From a virus, in IMG/VR virus record IMGVR_UViG_3300017989_000015, positions 1 to 60,167 of that record: a stretch of DNA of 60,167 nucleotides; one strand, written 5' to 3'. Positions 54,973 through 60,167 of the stretch are shown piece after piece. The notes beneath the pieces were generated by a model. That model was not told the origin of the DNA and ran no database searches. It worked only from the letters and a program-made list of their open reading frames with translations. How positions within the stretch are numbered: position 1 is the stretch's first letter; every line of letters starts with the position of its first letter. The translations under genes and the position numbers were made by a program.

Positions 54973-55461
54973 CTATGCACCAGCGCCGCGTTGCATCACG
55001 GGCACTTCCTGAGTAGACGCCACACCAGCTGTGCCGAGCGGGTAGGTCACGCGTCCGCTATAAACCGCCGTACCATACAAGTCGTTTGCCGCTCCCGTAT
55101 TGTCCAGCGGCGATAGGCTCAGCTTCGTGCCAGCAGGCATGGTGGCCGACCCATCATAGTAAATCCGTTGGCCGATATTGATGACGCCCCAAGTGTCCTC
55201 TACTGCCGCAGCATAGGTCAGCACGTTCCGAACCTCGTGCAGGTAGACCATGCCGCAGGTAAAGTCCACGACCGCGATGCTGTCCGAAGGGTCAATGGAA
55301 AGCACTGTGCCACAGACGTTAGAGCCCGCCGTGATCCCAGTCAGTCGAGCAGGCTGGGTCGGCGTTGGCGTCACGTCCGTCATTCTGGCGTAAGGCACCG
55401 GCCAATGCCGTACTGCCCCCTCGCTAGAAACCTCGTAATCGTTTCTGATCTCTTCAGCCAT
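54973..55461 (-). CDS. Capsid decoration-like protein
   Basis: 162 residues. It is beta-rich (VCGTVLSIDPSDSIAVVDFT, IYYDGSATMPAGTKLSLSPL) and resembles head decoration/stabilisation proteins encoded before capsid genes. AGGAGGAGATAAC site. Confidence 0.72.
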   Translation of the reverse strand: MAEEIRNDYEVSSEGAVRHWPVPYARMTDVTPTPTQPARLTGITAGSNVCGTVLSIDPSDSIAVVDFTCGMVYLHEVRNVLTYAAAVEDTWGVINIGQRIYYDGSATMPAGTKLSLSPLDNTGAANDLYGTAVYSGRVTYPLGTAGVASTQEVPVMQRGAGA

Positions 55462-55473
55462 TGTTATCTCCTC

Positions 55474-56736
55474 CTACCTAGTGCCGCCGCCCAGATGCTT
55501 CCGGTTGGCCGCTAGAATCCGCTCCGTCACTTGAGCCTCTGTTACAGGCTCGGTTACAACTGACCCGCCCCCACCATTGTCTCTCGCTGCTGGAATGAGG
55601 GCAGCCAAGTCTTCCTTCATCTGCCCAATCGCTTCCCTCAGCTCCGTCTCGTTCTCATAGTTCGCCTTGAGCAGCGTCCGCTTGATGGCCGGTGGAAGGT
55701 GCTGCTCTTCGATGATCGGCGCCCCGTCAAATGGCTCCTCTATTGGTTCTTCCACAGGTTCTACCATAGGTTCCGCCGATTCATTGACCTCGGACACTTC
55801 GACCGCATGGCCACCTGCCCCAGCCCAGGTGACCCAATCGACACTGCCTACCTCATCAATCGACTGAACAATCTCATACTCCTCACCCTCAATCTCGCCA
55901 GTCGATACCGACCCGACTGCATGAAGCGAACACTGGAGCATATTCATAATGCTGGCGTCCTTCATGTTCCGGACCTTCTCACAGAAGTCGGGATCATAGG
56001 CTACGACATTGGCAATCAGTCCGTGAGCCGGATCATAGCCCTCAATCGATTGGATGACGGATGCCTCAGAGCGAACGCCCTTCTCTTCCTGGACATGCTC
56101 TGTCATATACATCTTGGCACCCACAAATCGGTCAGCCGACGCCTCGATGGTCTCTTGAGGATACCAATGTCGGTCTCTCTTATTCCCCGCACCTGCTCGA
56201 ATGAGCGCCGTGCGAATGTTGAGCGGCCCACGCCGATTTCCCTCTGTCACAGACTGCGCTTCCAGGATAGCCCCGGTATTGGCATGCTCCTCGATAGTAG
56301 CTGGTCGCGCCTCTTGCAGTACAACCTTGCGCGTCTCTGCTACCTCGGCCTCTTCTACTTCTTCCAATTCCGCCTCATCCACTTTCGCCTCATTGATCTC
56401 CATAGGCTCTTCGTCCATCTTTGCCTCCTCTACAGGAACATTGCCGATCATTGTGGCCAGCTCTTGGGCGGCGTTGATAATGGCTGGACCCTTGGCAGGC
56501 ACCTCTTCCTCAGTCGCCCACAGGATGTTAGCCGCTACATCCATAAACAAATACGCCAATTCGTTGTACTGTTCTTGTAGCTCCGCGGCCTTCCTCGCAT
56601 CCAAGGCATCGCCCATCGAGGTCGCCCAGCCGATTCCATACTGCTCCTTGACTCGGGTAATGTTCTCCGCGAGTGAGGATACGGGAGCCCCTCGATCCTC
56701 TTCTTCTGTCCTCATAATCGTAATATCATTCGGCAT
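55474..56736 (-). CDS. Prohead protease with scaffold-like ends
   Basis: 420 residues from MPNDITIM with AAGGGGG upstream. The middle (NKRDRHWYPQETIEASADRF, MYMTEHVQEEKG, NMKDASIMNMLQCS) looks like phage-type prohead protease (His in TEH, Ser in SIMNMLQCSLH region). The N- and C-termini are Glu-rich coiled-coil-like, as in a scaffold fusion. It is placed before decoration and capsid genes. Confidence 0.78.
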   Translation of the reverse strand: MPNDITIMRTEEEDRGAPVSSLAENITRVKEQYGIGWATSMGDALDARKAAELQEQYNELAYLFMDVAANILWATEEEVPAKGPAIINAAQELATMIGNVPVEEAKMDEEPMEINEAKVDEAELEEVEEAEVAETRKVVLQEARPATIEEHANTGAILEAQSVTEGNRRGPLNIRTALIRAGAGNKRDRHWYPQETIEASADRFVGAKMYMTEHVQEEKGVRSEASVIQSIEGYDPAHGLIANVVAYDPDFCEKVRNMKDASIMNMLQCSLHAVGSVSTGEIEGEEYEIVQSIDEVGSVDWVTWAGAGGHAVEVSEVNESAEPMVEPVEEPIEEPFDGAPIIEEQHLPPAIKRTLLKANYENETELREAIGQMKEDLAALIPAARDNGGGGSVVTEPVTEAQVTERILAANRKHLGGGTR

Positions 56737-56746
56737 CAATCCCCCC

Positions 56747-56932
56747 TTAGTTGCGAGACGGGAGAGTCTGTCGCAGGGTCGCCCGCTTCGCGCTGCCCAC
56801 TACGTCTTCCAAATCAACGTTGGAGGCGGCCTGAATCTTGGCAGGCGTGTCATATCCCGCATTTGTCAGGTCTTCAGCTACGTCTTGTGCTAGACCCTTC
56901 CGAACCAATTTGTCCACTTGTGCCTGGCTCAT
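56747..56932 (-). CDS. 61-residue helix-hairpin-helix-like protein
   Basis: DKLVRKGLAQDVAEDLTNAG and DTPAKIQAASNVDLEDVVGS resemble an HhH/SAM-like DNA-binding motif. GGAGATAAG site. It precedes the protease gene. Could be a small head protein; function unknown. Confidence 0.65.
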   Translation of the reverse strand: MSQAQVDKLVRKGLAQDVAEDLTNAGYDTPAKIQAASNVDLEDVVGSAKRATLRQTLPSRN

Positions 56933-56944
56933 CTTATCTCCTCA

Positions 56945-57913
56945 TCACGTCGGGTTGGTCACGGCTAGGCCGTCCATGCAGTGGTTGTTGATCCAGGCGT
57001 CTGTCGCCCCAGCCGTGTTCAGGTCGTCCCAGTCTCCGTTAGCTGGCACTGGGAGCAAGCACGAAAACGAGCAGTTCTCTACCACGTTATCGTCTCCGCC
57101 TGTAAAGTTGAATCCCTCATTCGCCGCAGCCGCAGCGCCCTGGGCGTTGGCGTTCCAAACTTGACAATCCTTGACCAGATTCTCGTCACAGCCGCCTAGC
57201 GCGCTGATCGCGCCTGTGGCAACATCGCGGAAGATGCACCGCCTAATGATGCAGTAGGAAAAGCCGCTCCCTCCCGGATCTGAATAGATGCCATAATCCG
57301 TCTCTTGGAACTGACAATCCTCAATGAGATTATTCCAGCTATATTCTAGCTGAATCGCTTCGTCCAGAGAGCCGTCAAAGAAACAGTGGTGAATGCGTGC
57401 GTTCTCTCCAAAGGTGGCCGTTCCGTCCCACTCGCAATAGATACCTCTGGCCGCACCCCAGTCAGGGTCTTGGAAGCAGAAACCTCCAACCTCCACGCCG
57501 AGCGCAGTAATCGTCAAGCACGTGCCCCCATCAGTCGCCGGTTGCCAAGGGACGCCGAGCGGGTCTGGGCTAATCCCTAGAATCGTCACGCCTTCCACGG
57601 TCACGGTAACATCCTCAGTAATCGGCGTGTTCCAGGCGGAGCCTCCGCCGTACTGCCAGGCATCATTCGACCCTACGAGGATCGTGTCCCCTCGGTTGTT
57701 CACGCATTGCGCAAGCGCAGCCGCTATCGTGATGAACGGGCATTCTGAATCTTCGCCCGTATTGCCATTGTCCACCGCAAGCGTTGAGTTGGGCTGCACG
57801 TAGAACACACGCCCATCTGTGCCTGCAATCCTAGATCCTCTGCTCGTATTCGCCACGCCCCACACGCCCATCTGTGCGGCCATTGACCCTTGTGGATAGC
57901 TCAAATTAGGCAT
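56945..57913 (-). CDS. Right-handed parallel beta-helix protein 2
   Basis: 322 residues. FYVQPNSTLAVDNGNTGEDS begins the cap, then repeated strand turns (GIYSDPGGSGFSYCIIRRCI, NLIEDCQFQETDYGIYS) typical of the pectin-lyase fold. Related in cap and layout to the beta-helix at 52537-53511. Probably a tailspike-type or head-fibre glycan-binding protein. GTGGAGGAT site. Confidence 0.82.
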   Translation of the reverse strand: MPNLSYPQGSMAAQMGVWGVANTSRGSRIAGTDGRVFYVQPNSTLAVDNGNTGEDSECPFITIAAALAQCVNNRGDTILVGSNDAWQYGGGSAWNTPITEDVTVTVEGVTILGISPDPLGVPWQPATDGGTCLTITALGVEVGGFCFQDPDWGAARGIYCEWDGTATFGENARIHHCFFDGSLDEAIQLEYSWNNLIEDCQFQETDYGIYSDPGGSGFSYCIIRRCIFRDVATGAISALGGCDENLVKDCQVWNANAQGAAAAANEGFNFTGGDDNVVENCSFSCLLPVPANGDWDDLNTAGATDAWINNHCMDGLAVTNPT

Positions 57914-57935
57914 ATTTATCCTCCACGGTCTTGTA

Positions 57936-58031
57936 CTATTCCCCCAGCCTGAACCAGATCAGCGCCAGCGCCAAGAGCATCGCCAAGATCAATCCGCCGT
58001 TTCCCATCCAGAACCTGTCAAACTTGCTCAT
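57936..58031 (-). CDS. 31-residue single-pass membrane peptide
   Basis: MSKFDRFWMGNGGLILAMLL then ALALIWFRLGE. The ATG overlaps the preceding stop (ATGA). One hydrophobic helix with a positive N-terminus. It is well supported by coupling and composition despite its size. Confidence 0.65.
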   Translation of the reverse strand: MSKFDRFWMGNGGLILAMLLALALIWFRLGE

Positions 58032-58660
58032 AGTTTAGTCCATCCATAGACGCCCGGCTCCCAGCTATTCGCCCCAGAAGCATCGCCAGCGGTGCACTCC
58101 CACGTCGAGCCGTTATGCGTTACCCTGTCGCCTATGTGGTACACATCATGCGCCCCAGTCGGCTGCACCCAAGGCTGCGGCTCTTCGCTTGTCTGTACCA
58201 CCTTCCACAATGCAGGGGCCGCCGAAGGGACAAATGCCGCGTCGGTCACGTGCGCCTGAACGCATTCGTACATTTTGCCATCGTAGATGCGCCGCATACC
58301 AACCGCCACCTTCTCCGCTGGTATCCACTCCAGGTTATCCGCGTCCTCTCGATACGTCACAAACAGGTTCAGCGTCTCATCAGGTGGATAGATCGTGCGC
58401 CAGTGTGATTGCCTCACCATTACCGCCGTGTCGTTCCAGGCGTAGACCGCGCCCGCCTCTAGCCAACCTGTGCTCGGTAGCTCTGGCAGTTCGGCCACGT
58501 GCTCGGCCAAAGCCCCGACGTAGGCGTTCTCGTCCTCCGCCGTTACGACGGTCAATCCCGTCGCCAAATAGTCGCCACTTCGCAGGACGCCCGACGTTAC
58601 GATCTCGCCGTCAGCAAATATCGCGTATCGCTTACCGCGCTCATCTGTTGTTATCCTCAT
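58028..58660 (-). CDS. Carbohydrate-binding-module tail accessory protein
   Basis: 210 residues from MRITTDERG; ATGA overlap. The C-terminus has two CBM5/12-like modules: IYDGKMYECVQAHV with ALWKVV, and IGDRVTHNGSTWECTAGDAS ending YGWTKL. These bind chitin-like polysaccharides. The N-terminal half (FADGEIVTSGVLRSGDYLAT) is beta-rich, and is probably a fibre docking domain. Likely host-surface recognition. Confidence 0.78.
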   Translation of the reverse strand: MRITTDERGKRYAIFADGEIVTSGVLRSGDYLATGLTVVTAEDENAYVGALAEHVAELPELPSTGWLEAGAVYAWNDTAVMVRQSHWRTIYPPDETLNLFVTYREDADNLEWIPAEKVAVGMRRIYDGKMYECVQAHVTDAAFVPSAAPALWKVVQTSEEPQPWVQPTGAHDVYHIGDRVTHNGSTWECTAGDASGANSWEPGVYGWTKL

Positions 58661-59787
58661 GGAGCACTCCCGCCGTTCCAAACGACGCTGGCAAATTCCG
58701 GCCCTGCTGGTGTGCAGTTGCCATTGACCAGATCATAGACCTCTTCTAGCGCCGTCGTTGGCGGGCATACCGCCTGATAGGTGCCACCTGGCGTAGCGTT
58801 GCCCGCGCCACCAAGATCTAACTCTGGCGTCGCGTCCGTCATGGTGGCTTTTAGCGCGAGGAATCCAGCGATGATGTTCTCAGCGCTGGCCTGGGTCATA
58901 TTGCAATCGTTGGCCGTAAACTCCTCTATCCCTGTCCAAACGATGTCTGCCGAATTAGCGCAAGCGACAGTTATCAGCGGGCAATCGGATAGGGAAAACC
59001 AGGACGACAGTCCCCAGCCGACCATGTCGGCACTGTCCAATTGCCCCGTTACACTCGGGCAATTGTATAGGAGAAACCGGTACGACAGGCCCCAGCCGAC
59101 CATGTCGGCACTGTCCAATTGCCCCGTTACACTCGGGCAATTGTATAGGTAAAACCAGTGCGACAGGCCCCAGCCGGTCATGTCTGCCGAATCCAATTGG
59201 CCAGTCATCAACGGGCAATTGTAAAGGGAAAACCGGTACGACAGTCCCCAGCCGGTCATGTCTGCCGAATCCAATTGGCCAGTCATCAACGAGCAGTTGT
59301 ATAGGGAAAACCGGTACGACAGGCCCCAGCTGGTCATGTCGGCACTGTCCAATTGCCCCGTTACACTCGGGCAATTGTATAGGAAAAACTGATACGACAG
59401 TCCCCAGCCGACCATATCTGCCGAATGGACCGTCTGTGCTTTGGACAATCCGTTCAGATAGAATGTTTCCATGCTGCGGCATCCGCGCAGGTCGCGGGTA
59501 TTCAGTCCGCCGAGCTTGTCATCGCGCAGGTCTAGCGTCGTGATGGCGCTGGCCTTGTACACGACGATGGCGTATTCTCCCGTCGCCGCGTAGACGTGCG
59601 ATAACGCGGCTACATGGCCCGCCGCGACCTGCTCCCGGCTCCCGTCCCCCCAGTCGATGGCGGTTGGAACGGAATGCGTGATTTGTTGCAGCGTTACGGT
59701 TTGTCCTGCGCCCGTCGTTGTGGCGGTTAGGTGCAGGACGGCATTGTCAGGCGCTCGGATTTGGCTCAATGGCAATGCGCCTATCAT
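58657..59787 (-). CDS. Repeat-containing receptor-binding protein candidate
   Basis: 376 residues with six near-identical 26-residue repeats of the type SADMTGWGLSYRFSLYNC, PSVTGQLD, resembling leucine-rich or BspA-like solenoid units. The N-terminal region (DWGDGSREQVAAGHVAALSH) is PKD-like, and the C-terminus (GGAGNATPGGTYQAVCPPTT) is a short cap. The adjacent CBM and junction proteins and late-operon position suggest an adhesin. Confidence 0.78.
   Translation of the reverse strand: MIGALPLSQIRAPDNAVLHLTATTTGAGQTVTLQQITHSVPTAIDWGDGSREQVAAGHVAALSHVYAATGEYAIVVYKASAITTLDLRDDKLGGLNTRDLRGCRSMETFYLNGLSKAQTVHSADMVGWGLSYQFFLYNCPSVTGQLDSADMTSWGLSYRFSLYNCSLMTGQLDSADMTGWGLSYRFSLYNCPLMTGQLDSADMTGWGLSHWFYLYNCPSVTGQLDSADMVGWGLSYRFLLYNCPSVTGQLDSADMVGWGLSSWFSLSDCPLITVACANSADIVWTGIEEFTANDCNMTQASAENIIAGFLALKATMTDATPELDLGGAGNATPGGTYQAVCPPTTALEEVYDLVNGNCTPAGPEFASVVWNGGSAP
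58976..59444. repeat. Six tandem 78-bp repeats
   Basis: Exact 78-bp spacing, marked by the SADM codons at about 59020, 59098, 59176, 59254, 59332 and 59410. Two subtypes alternate in a mosaic: one with TCGGCACTGTCCAATTGCC, one with TCTGCCGAATCCAATTGG. Pieces are nearly identical, implying recent recombination. Confidence 0.93.
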
Positions 59788-60167
59788 GCGGCACGCTCCA
59801 TAACGGTTACGCGCACCGTCATGTCGTCAGCAGCCGCCGCAATTGCCGCCGAGTCATAGACACGAATTTTGTAACCAGCAGGCAGAATCAGCGGCAGCAA
59901 TGGCGTGGTCAGGTGTAAGGACAAGACCGCTGGCTGATCAGACAAGCCAACGCCGAATGTATAGGTATATGTAAGACTTGCCGCTTGGGTCACACCCGCT
60001 CGCATCCTCGCGAGCAGATTGTCCGAGGCATCAGTTACATCCACCGTCATCTGACGATCTCCGACAGCCGCCGTCGTCGCCAATGACACCTGTATCGACA
60101 ATAATTGCCAAACCTTGGAAGCCGTTACAGCGATCGTTTTGTCGCTGTCGTCTGCCGTTACATCTGC
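59784..60167 (-). CDS. Virion-associated protein, C-terminal part (gene crosses contig ends)
   Basis: Continuation of the gene that starts at 291; the bases from 60045 on duplicate the left end. The part unique to this end encodes TLTYTYTFG-type beta strands and ends VRVTVMERAA. The stop overlaps the next start (ATGA). An apparent ATG at 60101 is internal to the real gene. Confidence 0.85.
   Translation of the reverse strand, partial: ADVTADDSDKTIAVTASKVWQLLSIQVSLATTAAVGDRQMTVDVTDASDNLLARMRAGVTQAASLTYTYTFGVGLSDQPAVLSLHLTTPLLPLILPAGYKIRVYDSAAIAAAADDMTVRVTVMERAA
60045..60167. repeat. Direct terminal repeat, right copy
   Basis: Identical to bases 1-123, closing the genome at 60,044 bp. Confidence 0.97.

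Noticed and set aside
55699-56580. 293-codon plus-strand frame
   Set aside because: Antisense to the protease/scaffold gene, which has a clear ribosome site and family motifs.
58976-59444. 78-bp repeats considered as a CRISPR array
   Set aside because: Units are contiguous and coding, with no spacers of unique sequence; the 12-nt and tape-measure repeats fail for the same reason.

Overview
The window is one complete tailed-phage genome in a single contig. Bases 1-123 and 60045-60167 are identical, so the molecule closes into a circle of 60,044 bp, or is a circularly permuted or terminally redundant genome cut at an arbitrary point. One gene runs across the cut. Every gene I can support is on the minus strand, so the genome reads from high to low coordinates and then across the junction. 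The morphology genes (terminase, portal, HK97-type capsid, tail tube, tape measure, distal tail protein, no sheath) indicate a siphovirus (Caudoviricetes). I see no integrase, repressor, tRNA, DNA polymerase or RNA polymerase. The host is probably a Chloroflexota (Anaerolineae-like) bacterium. This is inferred from strong sigma70-type promoters and from a very large lipoprotein with Thr/Pro-rich linkers, clostripain and glycosidase parts, which is typical of that phylum. It is not proven.

Layout in transcription order. (1) About 36-29 kb: short early operons, each behind a near-consensus TTGACA-N17-TATAAT promoter. They encode ArdC-like antirestriction, a pentapeptide-repeat protein, HTH proteins, a structured RNA and a primase-like protein. 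(2) 29.2-21.1 kb: one tightly overlapping operon starting with a replication initiator and a DnaB-like helicase, then small zinc proteins and a VRR-NUC nuclease. It ends in a type IV-like CRISPR effector set, csf1-csf2-[DNA methyltransferase]-csf3. (3) 21-11.9 kb: a recombination/annealing-like protein and about 25 small accessory genes (Lar-like, HNH, Vsr-like nuclease, alanine-rich repeat protein). (4) 11.8-8.2 kb: a 7-deazaguanine DNA modification cassette (ParB-like, DpdA-like TGT, methyltransferase, QueF-like, YhhQ preQ0 transporter). (5) 8.2-0.9 kb: terminase, a clan GH-A glycosidase, portal and MuF-like head protein. (6) From a promoter at about 0.9 kb, across the junction, down to 35.3 kb: receptor and fibre genes, protease/scaffold, capsid, connectors, tail, lipoprotein and holin-like membrane proteins.

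The most unusual content is the array-less Csf module with a beta-class adenine methyltransferase gene placed between csf2 and csf3. No Cas6, Cas1/2, DinG or CRISPR array is visible. It lies in the same transcription unit as the replication genes, and the genome separately carries the 7-deazaguanine cassette. Upstream, between the promoter at 30.45 kb and the primase gene, lies a promoter-driven RNA of about 170 nt. It has a 21-bp interrupted stem, a possible 8-bp pseudoknot and a terminal U tract. Family calls below rest on motifs read by eye; no database search was possible.
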